Below, piece by piece: positions 28,026-39,200 of a DNA stretch of 64,000 nt. Made by a program: the position numbers and the translations under genes. Numbering within the stretch: position 1 is the first letter of the stretch; the number at the start of each line of letters is the position of its first letter. A model generated the notes under the pieces. That model saw nothing but the letters and a program-made list of their open reading frames with translations, was not told the origin of the DNA and did not search any database. Origin of the DNA: Dirofilaria immitis (lineage: Eukaryota; Nematoda; Chromadorea; Rhabditida; Onchocercidae); contig JAKNDB010000087.1 of assembly GCA_024305405.1 (NCBI GenBank), forward strand, positions 124,001-188,000, given 5' to 3'.

Positions 28026-29305
28026 ATGCTGCTATCTTATTACTTCTTATCAGTTATTATGCTATCATACCTTCTACAAGTAACAGTAAGTGAATAATTT
28101 ATTGCTCTGACTATGAAAATTAAATATTTGTAAATTTTCCATTTTGTAAACTGTGTTATCACCTTTTTTCGTTAGTTTCGAAGCAATCAGTATGTTGCAT
28201 TTAAATATCCACTTGCAGCTTTGGAAATAGTTTGGTTTCCTGAATCATTTCAAAATTATGAATTCGTCAATTTTTTTTGTTCACATTATCGCAGATTTTT
28301 CAGTCGCAGGGTGTGATATCGAATATTAGCCAAATACCACCAATGTTTTACAACGGGTTGATTTGTAGTGTTAGTTGATCAGCTTATTGTGTGAATTGAG
28401 TTGAATTATGTTGTGTTGAGTTACGTTGAGTTAAATTGAATTGGGCTGCTTGGAACTGTGTTGAGTTAAATTGAATTAGGCAGTTGGAACTTCGTTGAGT
28501 CCACACGATAGTAAAAACTTTTATTCGTAAAAAGATCTGTTTCCTTATACAATAGGGTTTATATGGATTAGGAGGTGGGAGTGATTTTTCCATTAAGCAG
28601 CAGGCTGTTAAGACTCAATACCACCCAGACAAAATACAATGAGAAGATTAGAAGAGAATTTAGACAAAGATATGAATTTTAAACAAATATTATAAGCGAT
28701 TGCATCATGGGTATGAGCTCAGATAAAAGCAAAAAAATGTAGGAACTAAGAAATGTAAAATTGGTTAAATGATTCATAATACTGTTTACATCTATTTCCA
28801 ATGAGAAAGTTATTTGATCGTTCGTCTAGTCGGAGTCTCGCGAATGCGAATTCGCGACACAAATTATTTTGAACCAATTACAATTGAATAACAAAAATCA
28901 TATTCTTCAAAATATTATCATAATTCATCAAGAAAAGTATCAAATATCGAATGATTAAAAGCGTTTTCATTCAAAGATTTTATGTCCATATACTGATGTC
29001 AGTAGAATTAATTTGCATTAATTAAGACTACTAAGATTTTATAGAAAAGTATTCATCATATCTCCTAAATGTAAAAATGAATTATTTCGCACAATTTTAG
29101 ATCTCAAGTGAAAATGATTCTTTAATTGAGGCAGGAATAAATGAACAGTTGGACAACTGTTCAAAAGTAGAATCTGCAATCTAAAAGGCATTATCGAATA
29201 CATACAAGCGAGAAACCATTCAGGTGCGATGAATGCGGTTTGGAGTTCATCGAAATGATAGTTTGCAGAGGCATAAAAGCATGCACAAAAAGTATATACC
29301 AATAA
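28026..29305 (+). pseudogene. Broken paralogue of the signal-peptide C2H2 zinc-finger gene
   Basis: Exon 1 (28,026-28,085, 20 codons) encodes MLLSYYFLSVIMLSYLLQVT, very close to exon 1 of the gene at 34,969, and ends at the same GTAAGTG donor. Exon 2 starts at 29,101 after TTTTAG, in the same phase, with ISSENDSLIEAGINEQLD, matching the other copy. A TAA near 29,185 then ends the frame, and most fingers are gone. Only one and a half finger remnants follow: [20 protein letters not shown], then, after a frame slip near 29,250, LQRHKSMH. The intron is about 1 kb instead of 423 bp because an LTR-like element sits in it. I infer a decayed duplicate. A short secreted peptide could still be made from exon 1 plus the start of exon 2. 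Confidence 0.8.
28344..28859 (+). mobile_element. LTR-like element (solo LTR?) inside pseudogene intron
   Basis: The introns of the two zinc-finger copies align on both sides, but 28,285-28,860 has no counterpart in the copy at 34.5-34.9 kb, so this is an insertion. It shares landmarks in order with 31,670-32,098: a TGT start, a GTAGTG block, CACACgrTAG, AAACkTTTATT, TTTATAT, GTGGGAGTG, and the palindromic end TCGCGAATGCGAATTCGCGA. No internal coding region is present. The start point is approximate and no clear target duplication is seen. A GTTGAGTTAAATTGAATTG motif is repeated at about 28,395-28,500. Confidence 0.55.
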
Positions 29306-29397
29306 ATAATATAGTTAATACAGTTATATTAATAGAAAAAATATTTCATATTCAACACTATGAATTCTGTTTTATCTCTCATATTTTATTGATTGAG

Positions 29398-29678
29398 TTT
29401 GAAAAGCTTGATAATCTGAATTTTACAAATATTTTGCAAAATTATGATAACGGAATATCTATTTTGAAATTCAAAGTTTTTGATTAGTAATGTTTTCTTG
29501 GAGATGGGAAGATTTTCCAATAATTTAGAAGATTCTACCCATTAGTGTCTTATTCTTGTTTTTTTCGTTGACATGTTTATTTATTTTATTGACTATTTTC
29601 TTTTTTGAATATCTAATTTCTCTCAACATATCCTTAGCTGCTATACTGAACAACAAAACTTCATAATTCATAAATAAG
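29398..29678 (-). repeat. Right arm of long inverted repeat
   Basis: Reverse-complement partner of 27,384-27,672, lying just 3' of the zinc-finger remnant. The loop between the arms is about 1.7 kb and contains the whole pseudogene. Confidence 0.85.
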
Positions 29679-29689
29679 TTTATCCGAAT

Positions 29690-30010
29690 AATTTCAAGTT
29701 TTTGTCTTGTTCATAATTTTCAATACCCGATTTGTGATCAAACAAATCGCAGTGCTTTAATCTTTTTGCGCAATTGTACAATCTTTATTCTTTTCTAAAT
29801 ATAGCAATTGAAAACGATTCATAGAAAAAGAGTGAGTTTGAAAAGTTCAGTAATCTGAATAACTGCAAATTTTTTGTGAAATAATAATGACTTTTTCATA
29901 GTTTTATGTTAATTTATTCAAATAAAAATCATGACTATCTCTGCAACTTCAATATAACTAACTAGCAACGGAATAAAATATTGTTATTTAGTTCCTTTTG
30001 TTCTGAAAAA
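29690..30010 (-). repeat. Third copy of zinc-finger 5' flank module
   Basis: This resembles 35,140-35,345 in the same orientation: a TTTGYGATCRAA..AAATCGCAGT block, CTTTAATC.TTTTGC, CATAGAAAA.GAGTGAGTTTGA, and GCAAATTTTTTGTGAAATAA. It is thus a minus-strand upstream module without a following exon 1 or fingers, a remnant of a further copy. Confidence 0.6.
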
Positions 30011-31669
30011 TAGGAAAATCGTTTTCTGGGAAATGGTGAAAGACATGCTATTTTAATAGATATCGAGACTCTAGCTCGCCTTTTCGTATCAGTGATTTTG
30101 GTTTCGAAATAATTTATTTCGATTACTATATTTTATTCCTTCTTAATATTTTACATACATAGCAAAATGAAATATCGCATACAGTTGCATTCAAAATTTA
30201 TCTATTATCCATTTCATTTTTAATTTAGCATTAGCAATATTTTTACCATTCAAATTTTCACCAAGCATTGATTATTATTTGTTATTATAGTTTTTTTGTT
30301 TGAGAAATAATTAAATTAATAAAGATTCAATAATACAAAACATAAAGCAACATAATTAATCGCGCATGAAATATTTTTCTTATACATTTATAATTTTAAC
30401 GCAAATTCGATTAACTATTCATCATTCCATCATTAACATTGCATTAGCATACTATTCAAATTTTATGAAATACATCAAAGTAAAACCGGAATATAGAAAA
30501 CATATTTATCATTAGTGTTTTTCTGATTTTGCAACAGAAATTTTGTTTACATTTTGAGAGTGCGATTGGACGATTATCAACGAGATTAATTAATCGATAA
30601 ATTATTTAAATTTCTGCCAGTCTTACCTGTTTGATTGTTTCATATGCATTTATTCTCATAAGTATTTAATTTATTGCGCCAAAATTGCTTTCTTTCTAAA
30701 AATAAGCATAAATAACTTCTTCGTTAGTTAAAAAAGCGCTTCGTATAATTCTGACAATGAAACGTTAGCAAAATTGCGCATCTCACATCGACAACAAGGA
30801 ATTTCAAAATAAGAATAAAATTATAAGCATGTTTTCTCATAAAATGATGTGCATTTTCTTTCTGTATAAAGTGAATTTTTTATTTAATTTTTTATTTAAT
30901 CCTATTCAGTTTTTAGTCATCGTTTCAAATAAATGTAAGTTCAAAACTTCGCTGGTTCTCATTGATCAATTCATTATCATCTATCGAAGCAAATATTAAA
31001 ATATGCAATTCATTGTTTAAATTCTGTGAAATATTTAAAAATACAAACCTTTTTATTATTAGTATTTTTCCTAATAATAAGTATTAAGTTTTCCCATTTT
31101 GAAAACTTTCATGTATTATTCAAATACTGATCAAAAGTCAATAAGATTACTGTAATGGTTAGATTATTTACATCATTATCTATTACTTCATCATGCATCA
31201 TTTTTTTACATGCCATTTAAGAATTCCTTTCTTTCTGATGAATTAAAATAAATTATATTCTTTATTAGTTTAATACAGCCTCATATAGTTCTATAAAAAA
31301 ACATGGTAAAATACTACGCCCCTTAGTTGAAAATACATTGACAGGTACGAATTTCAATGAAGATAGGTATAAAAAAGCAATTTCCTTGACTCTTTTATAA
31401 TTTTGAAAGTTTTATGTGTATCAAATACAGAATAATTTAGCAAAATTACTCAAAATATCATATAGAAGAATAAAAGAGAAGTTACCATCTATTTCATTTT
31501 CAACCATTAAAGGAAGCAGAATGTATAAATTAATGAAATTTATATAGGCAATCGGCGGAGAAGTTTTACCTCTTCTTTTTGGAAATAATGTAAGAAAACG
31601 ATAATTCAAACAATAACTCAAATTATGTCGCGTATTTATTGGATGTGAGCTGACGTCGAGGGGACCAAA
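30011..31669. other. Intergenic, no gene seen
   Basis: A+T-rich sequence with no supported coding, RNA or repeat feature. A short minus-strand open frame at 31,421-31,675 shows no recognisable motif and was not accepted. Confidence 0.5.
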
Positions 31670-32098
31670 TGTCACCAGTGTTGGGGATTGAGTAGGGTGT
31701 AGTGGAGCTGTATTGAGCGCACACCGTGTAGCCGAAACGTTTATTACTGATTGTACTTAAGTGATAACAATAATGTTGATGATGATGATCACTCGTGGTT
31801 TATATCTTCCCAGAAGTGGGAGTGGTTAATTCTAGCACCGGAAACAACATTGCAGTACGATTAAAAGGGGAGATTAGCGTGGGAAAATAAGCGTTTAAAC
31901 AAAAGGATGTATATTGGTTAGATAACAACAAAAACGTGTGAAAAACAATTTTAAGGAATGTAGATATGACTGGGATGATTCATAGTTTCATGAGCATTAA
32001 TTTACAGTGAGTAATCTATTTGCTTATTTGTTTACAATAAGAAATTTATTTAATTATGTAATTGTATGTTGGAGTTTCGCGAATCAGCGTTCGCGACA
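31670..32098 (+). mobile_element. Solo-LTR-like element, about 429 bp
   Basis: The element starts TGTCACCAGTGTTGGGG and ends with the hairpin TCGCGAA-TCAGCG-TTCGCGA followed by CA. It is locally richer in G+C than its surroundings. It shares ordered landmarks and the palindromic end with 28,344-28,859. No gag-pol sequence is present. CAAA occurs on both sides if the 3' end is put at 32,096; with the canonical TG...CA ends no duplication is seen. A related MITE-like element is an alternative reading. Confidence 0.5.
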
Positions 32099-33727
32099 AA
32101 TTATGTTTTTCTATTAATTCCTACAAATGATCAATGAAAGACAAAATTGTTGTTACCACACGTTAGCTAGCCAATTCTAATTCGTTTTATACCTCTGTTC
32201 TGCAGAATTTTACAATATTTTTTTAACGGTCGGAAATGCAATAAATGTTTCGACAAAATAGCAATTTGACATTCCAATTTCTCAATCATTTATTTGCCAA
32301 TTATTCTAACATTCTCTACAAAAAAAAAAAAAAAAAAAAATATTTTGGTACATTTTACGACGTTTTTGAAGAAAAATCCTTGCAATTAATAGTGTTTTAA
32401 TGGAATCATTGATTTTTTTAATAAATATTCGACAGTTTTGAAATATTTATTTTATTTGTATAAAAGCAGATGTAAATGAACTAATTGTATTTAATTTGAA
32501 CGTATGATTTTACACATAAAATTATTCGCTAACAACTTACAGATTTAATGATTAAGTAGATTGAGGCAAGGACGACGAATAATCTCGATAAAAAGGAGAT
32601 TCCGTAAAATGGATCTTAAGAATATATATATATGCATTCCTCATATATGGGTTGGACTTGAAATATAATGCAAACTGTACGATAACTGACAGAATTAGTT
32701 TTTTATCCAAGAATAAGGTTTGAAAAGTTCCTACTATTATAGTGAGATTTATAAATAAGATAGTTCTTTAGAGAATCTCTGACTGACATACTATCAGCGA
32801 CATTCTAAAGTTCCGGTGAAAAAATGATAGCTCTTTTATAATGAGTTCTCATTTCACAGCTTCAAGCTTTACCTCATCAATATTTTTCTTTGAGTTTGTT
32901 TTTCTTTTCGGACGGAAAGTAATCAAGTTTGTTATTTTGCATTTTGAGTAAATTAAAATTCTATTCATATTTTTAAGTGGTTAGAAGCATTCCATGACAG
33001 AAATAAGATTTTCCGGTAGAGCGATTAAAATTATCCTGCTTGGTCATGAAATTTCGAAACAGTAATCAAGACAGCTGCTGATATTGTCCGGACAAAACAA
33101 TTCGTTAAAACATTTTCTCAAATGAGAGAAACAAAATTGAATGAAACTATTTATTTGTTCAAACTATTCAGCTTATTTCAATAATTTAAAGAATTTTTTA
33201 CTTGACCATTCATTTTCAAAATCATCATACTAAACGTTTTATAAAGCAAAAACTGAAGACAAGATTTAGTCGTTTGGAATATATTAAATTTCCACTATAT
33301 AATAAAAATTTTCACATCTAACTAGAACCCTATTTTGTAGACATCATCCTTATTATTCATAAAAAATTATAATTATAAACTGGTTATCATTTAAATTTAG
33401 TCATTAAGCTATGGCATATACCAATTAAATGTCTGAAAGGAAAAATGTGCTAACAGCTGTTTCTGTTTCTGGTTTAAAAACTGCTTCCGATCTTGTCGAA
33501 AAATCATACAATATAAAAATCAAAGATTTTACTGCATGAAAAATTCTTTGGTATGGAGAAATGTGTTGCAGATTAAAGCGATGCATAAAAACCGGAGTGA
33601 TAAAATGAATTGCAATATGAAATTTAATTCAATTCAACATAACTAAAAATTTTCTGTTTGATTTTTCCAGGTAATTCTGGCAATCAATTAAGCAGTAATA
33701 AATAAAACACAAAAGGTAAAATAGCGC
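32099..33727. other. Intergenic, no gene seen
   Basis: A+T-rich sequence between the LTR-like element and the zinc-finger gene. It holds a poly-A tract at about 32,321-32,341 and nothing else that I can support. Confidence 0.5.
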
Positions 33728-33910
<183 letters not shown>

Positions 33911-34969
33911 TCAATGTATTTTCATATTGTAGGATATATTAAATCCATTGCTGCATACATCGCACTTGAATGGTTTCTCGCCTGTATGTCTTTGTCTCAA
34001 ATGATTTCTCAGATTGCTAGGTTGATTGAACTTCATATCGCATTCATCGCACTCGAATGGTTTTTCGTCTGTATGTATTCGATAATGCTTATTTAGACTG
34101 CTGAAACTACTGAATTTTTTGCTGCATGTATCGCATTTCAATGATTTCTTATCTGTATATGATCGTCGATGTGTTTTCAGATGGCTGCGGTGATTGAACT
34201 CCAAACTGCATTCATTGCACATAATTGGTTTCTCGTCTGCATGCTTTCGTTGATGTGCTTTCAGATTGTTACTTTGATTGACATCCAAATCGCATTTATC
34301 GCACTTGAATGGTTTCTCGCCTGTATGTATTCGATTATGTCTTTTCAGATTGCCGATTCTACTAAATCCTATGCTGCAGTTATCACATTTGAACAGCTCT
34401 CGGTTTTCACGTATCCTATTATTTTCACTGAAATCCAATTGATCATTTATTCCTGTCTGAATTGAAGAATCGTTTCTACTTGAGAACTGAAATCAATCGA
34501 AATAATTTGATGAATGCTTTCCTGAAAATGTTGAGTAATCTTAATTAATGCAAATTAATTCTATTGATATCAGCATACGCGACATAAAATCATTGAATAA
34601 AAAGGCTTATTAATCATTCGATATTTGTTATTCTTTTTGAAGAATTATGACAATATTCTGAAGAAGAATATCATCATTGCTATCTAATTGCAAATGACTC
34701 AAAATAACCTGGACAGACAATAATATCGACGAAATGATGTCTTCGAAATGATTCAGGAAGCCAAGGTGTTTTCTACATTGCAAATTTATATCTAAATACA
34801 ACACTGATCGCTAGGAAAGTAACGAGAAAAATTGATAAGATAATGGTACATAACGTAAATTTTACAAGCATTTAATTTTCATAGTCAGAGCAATAATTTA
34901 TTCACTTACTGTTACTTGTGGAATGCATGATAGCAACATAATTGCTAAAAAGTAATGAGACAGCAGCAT
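33911..34969 (-). CDS. C2H2 zinc-finger protein with signal-peptide-like first exon
   Basis: Two exons. Exon 1 (34,910-34,969) encodes MLLSHYFLAIMLLSCIPQVT, a short hydrophobic N-terminus like a signal peptide. Exon 2 runs from 34,486 (after TTTCAG) to about 33,908 and joins in phase 0; a GTAAGTG donor ends exon 1. The 211-residue product then has FSSRNDSS, a linker, and Kruppel-type fingers with TGEKPF-like linkers. Fingers 1, 2, 4 and 5 are complete CX2CX12HX3-4H. Finger 3 has Tyr in place of the last His. Finger 6 is cut between its two His ligands by a TGA at 33,908-33,910. C2H2 fingers usually bind DNA in the nucleus, so a secretory leader is unexpected. The exon is conserved in the paralogue at 28,026, which argues that it is real. 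The partner and target are unknown, and the gene may itself be decaying. Confidence 0.72.
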
Positions 34970-35345
34970 ACTTTTTCCACTGATTAATAGTACGTTGAAG
35001 TACACGATCCCACGCGGAATTCTTGAGAAAATTTAGAAAAATATATAAAAAAGCACATAAATCATAGAGAATGAATTGTAATGAGCAATGAACGTCATAC
35101 CGATTGGAAAATCATTTGGGACTAATTATAAGTATCCTTATAAGTACGTGATTTGCGATCGAATAAATCGCAGTCCTTTTAATCCTTCTGCATAATTATG
35201 CAAACCTTATTCCCATCTAAGTATGGCGAATAAGAACGGCTCATAGAAAAGAAGTGAGTTTGAGAAGTCTAGTAGTCTGCAAATTTTTTGTGAAATAACT
35301 TTTTCACGGTCCCATCGAAAATCATAACTTTATGTAAATTTATGC
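34970..35345 (-). repeat. 5' flank module of the zinc-finger gene
   Basis: This is the upstream region of the zinc-finger gene, shared as a reverse complement with 27,640-28,025 and in part, same orientation, with 29,690-29,890. It probably carries the promoter and was duplicated with the gene. Confidence 0.65.
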
Positions 35346-35399
35346 ATAACTAGTTAATTCATCCCTTTCTGAAAAATTTTCGTATCATTCATTTTGGTT

Positions 35400-36286
35400 C
35401 ACCTCTGTTGACCGATCTCATTTTTATTTAGCACTAGCAAAATTTCTATCAATTATATTTCCACTATATTTTGATTATCACTGATTATTGCAGTTTTTTT
35501 GGTTTGAGAAATTAATTTTATAAAGATTAAATAATAAAAACAATTAATGGAACAATACTACTTCCTACAAATCAGAAAATTTTCAAATCAAAAGTTATCG
35601 AACCTAATAAATATTAGTACTACGAATTTGTTTCTTTTTTTAACTACGAATTTTGCATAAAATTACACTCGTTTTGCAGCAACACAAAAAAAAATGCATA
35701 TAGTATTTTCCAGCCTGTATTCAGGCACGACATATGATTACAACACTGCTCGATTTTCCATTTATCTTTATCTAAATTCCCTCCAGATATAAAATAAAAA
35801 GTTCTATTTATCAAAGTTGCTTCCAAATCTGTGTGAAACAATCCAATTTTTCAATAGAGAAGTAATTTGGCATAGTAAATCTGCACAGACAGAGATGCGT
35901 GCCGACAAAGTCAAACACGCAGACAACAGCGGAAAAGATGAAAACAGTTCAACGATCAAAATTTGTTACGTCGTTATATAATGCTCAGAAATTTGAAACA
36001 AAGAAATATCGCCAGAACTTACCACTGAAAATAATATTATTGAAACAAAACATTTCAACAATTATTGACTATAGCATCTTTCTGCAATCAATATCAGAAT
36101 TCCTTTAGACTATTCATATTAACCCGTAAATTTTCAAATATCTTTACAACAAAATATAATGAACCGCTTGTCAGATCACTGAAATGACAAAAGAAACAAT
36201 TATCTTACAATAATAACCAGTGGTTTGTTATTTATCAAGCGATACTGTCAGAATACCATTGAAAACAATTCACACAAAGCATAGTT
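35400..36286. other. Intergenic, no gene seen
   Basis: A+T-rich DNA between the zinc-finger locus and the 3' end of ufd-3. Short open frames at 35,644-35,841 (-) and 35,899-36,108 (+) have no motif, splice context or homologue that I recognise. Confidence 0.5.
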
Positions 36287-39200
36287 TCATATAGAATAAG
36301 CCATTTCTGTAATATCTCTTGCAACAGCCTTTACGGATTCATCCACTACAGCATCTTTAATTCTATTCATTACATCAATAATATCATATCTTTTTGCTAG
36401 CTGAAAATGTTTGCAAGAATTAAATTCAAAGACCATTAAGCGGATTTAATTTTTATTAACTGCATACAAACTTCTACTAACCTGAATGACAGAAACATCA
36501 CCCCACATCAATGTTGCGATTGCTTGAAGAAGACGTATTAAAGCTATCTGATTGAAATCACCAAAATTAACGACATTTTCGATGGTCTAAATAACGCAGC
36601 ACTTTTTATCAATTCTGTTCAATATCAAATGAAATTCTTATTTTAAAAAGAATGAGAAGAAATGGAAAATTAGCGAAAGCTAACTTTGCCATGAGATTTA
36701 ACATTTTTTCAAAATAACAACAAAAAAAATGAGGAATTAATTTTCTTTATTGTTCCTGTGCATAAGAAAGAAGAAATGGAAAATATGAAATCATAAACTT
36801 GAATCCGAAGTGAAGCCCCGAAAATATTTTATAAGAAACCTGGATGATATCTCGCAAGGCATCTTCTCGTGGACCAAGTTCAGCTACATTTCCAGATTCT
36901 GTATGGCGCAACAAAATTAACGCCCAATTTGCTAATGCCGTAGTTGCGGCAAGCTGGAAGAAATATTTTCATATTAATACGATCAAAAATGCTAATTAGT
37001 AGTTATCGCCGCTATGGACTTTCTTTCCCGAAAAGACAATATAGAACTACCGCAAAAGGAATTGTAAACTTGGAGAAAAAATTATAGTTGTATTAATTTG
37101 AATTCCAAATTTTGAAACATACTTGCAAGGCATGCTTTGTACTATTCAATTGCGTTGCAACATATCTAACTGTTGTGTTAACATCATGAATGAGCATTGA
37201 ACGACCCCACTGATGCACAGCAGCATTAGCCATAGCCCGACACGTTAAAATACGGATTGGATCAGAATCGGCACTTATCTATAAAAAAAAAACTTTGTTT
37301 TCAACGACAAGAACAAAACGTATCATCACTATAATCGAAATCTTTTTTTCCGGAATTTCAAAAAGAAGAAAAGTCTGAATCTAAAAGAGTATAATTTAAT
37401 GTGTGGTATTAACCTGCACAACTGCGATTAAGCGCATATTTGGATATAGCGAAGCTACATAAGTGCATGTAAAATGTCACATCAATTATTGCAACTATTG
37501 CCAGTTTACATATGCTTTTATAATAAAAATAAAACTTTTTTTTTCGAAAACTTACCAGAAAATTAGTCAACCGTTGCATTGTTTCCAAGCCTCTCCCAGA
37601 TTTTTCACCTTCCATATCCAAGGAACAATAAATTCTATTTAAAGTCCGATTCAAAAGTGCTAAACGAAATACATCCATTATGGGAATAATCGTGCCTGAA
37701 ATGATTTTCACCAAGAATGTTATAAACAGGTATTTCGAAAGAAAAATTCATTGAATTTAATGAGTTTAATAAAACTGTAATATTCGATGAATGCAAAAGA
37801 AAATGAATTGAGTGAAATATTAATTGGGTTTTGGTCTAAATAATTGTTCTTAAGATTTTAAACCAAGTTATTGTGCGGAATTAGAAAAAACAGAAACAGA
37901 TACATACTAATGACGGTGAACCGACGGATGATACCTTTTTCGAGAGCTACAAAAAAACAGTTTTACATTTTTTGCAGCTGGTCCGAAACTATGACGTATA
38001 CAAATAATAAATCTAGAGACGACAGAGGTTCATCTATAGCTTTTTACAAAATATCTTTTAAAAGTAATGGAAAAAACAACGGACCTATATCCCATCCAAA
38101 ACCTGTATCAATTGCGGAAATGTGAATGTCGCGTGGGTCATATGTTGAAGTTTTTAAAACATCTTCTAGAGCGCACAGCTGAAATGCGTTCAAATTAATC
38201 TTTAACTTTTAAAATCAATCTACTTTAACACTTTCGTCTACAAATAACACAGAACAACAATCTCAAATCATTTCCAAATGCTTAAGCACATATAAACAAA
38301 TTAATAGTTCAAGAACAAGGTCTTAAAAATTTCTTATTTTCAAATTTTCAATTTCTGTATAAAAACAGTATTGAACCATAAAAACTGTACCTGTTCCTCA
38401 CTTAATTTATATTTGCTCTGCGTATTATTCAATTCTCTGAGTTTTATAATTGCTTTAGCTGAGGCTTGTTCGATACCAAATTGGAAAAAATTGGATAGCG
38501 GGACAAATTCACTACGCGGTCGTTTTTTATCTGAAAATAATTGAAAAAAACAGAATGAAATGGATAAAATGCATGCAAAATGTTAGTAATTTTACCAATT
38601 TGCTCCGCTCATTTCCCATTTATAAAATATCATGTAATAAACGGTTGCGACAAATACAACATATTTTAGACATGAATTTATCAAAAAGAAAAAAAGAACG
38701 AAACGAACTGAAATCTCACCAATTGGTGAGCGAACATTTTGCATAATTGCAGTAGAATTTGAAACATATGCATTTCCACCAGTAAAAGGATCTGCTACCA
38801 ATCCTACTCCACTCGCAACTTGATTCCTGGTAACATTAGGGACATAACGTCCTTCTAAATTTGGATAATAACTTTCATTAGAATCTTCAAAAATTCACAT
38901 GAAAAGAAAGTTTTTATTGAAAAAAGCACGGAGTATTGAAAAAATGAAATAGTTCCAACCCGTAAAAGGATCATCAAAATTGCCAAATCCATTACTACTG
39001 GAGTTGGTAGATGTTCCAGGAACTTGAAGACGAAGAAGAGTAGAAACCTGAGATTTAACAAATTTCAACCAGTTGTTTTCAAAGTTCATACTTTAATTAA
39101 TTCTCACTTGAAAATTTGGAAATAGTAAACTGAACTAAATATTTTAAAAAATATTAGAAGTCAAAACCAACTTTCTCCAAAAATTTTATGGGAAGATTAT

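Noticed and set aside
35644..35841. 65-codon minus-strand open frame with several Cys and Trp
   Set aside because: It has no signal peptide, domain, splice site or paralogue that I can see, and chance frames of this length are common here.
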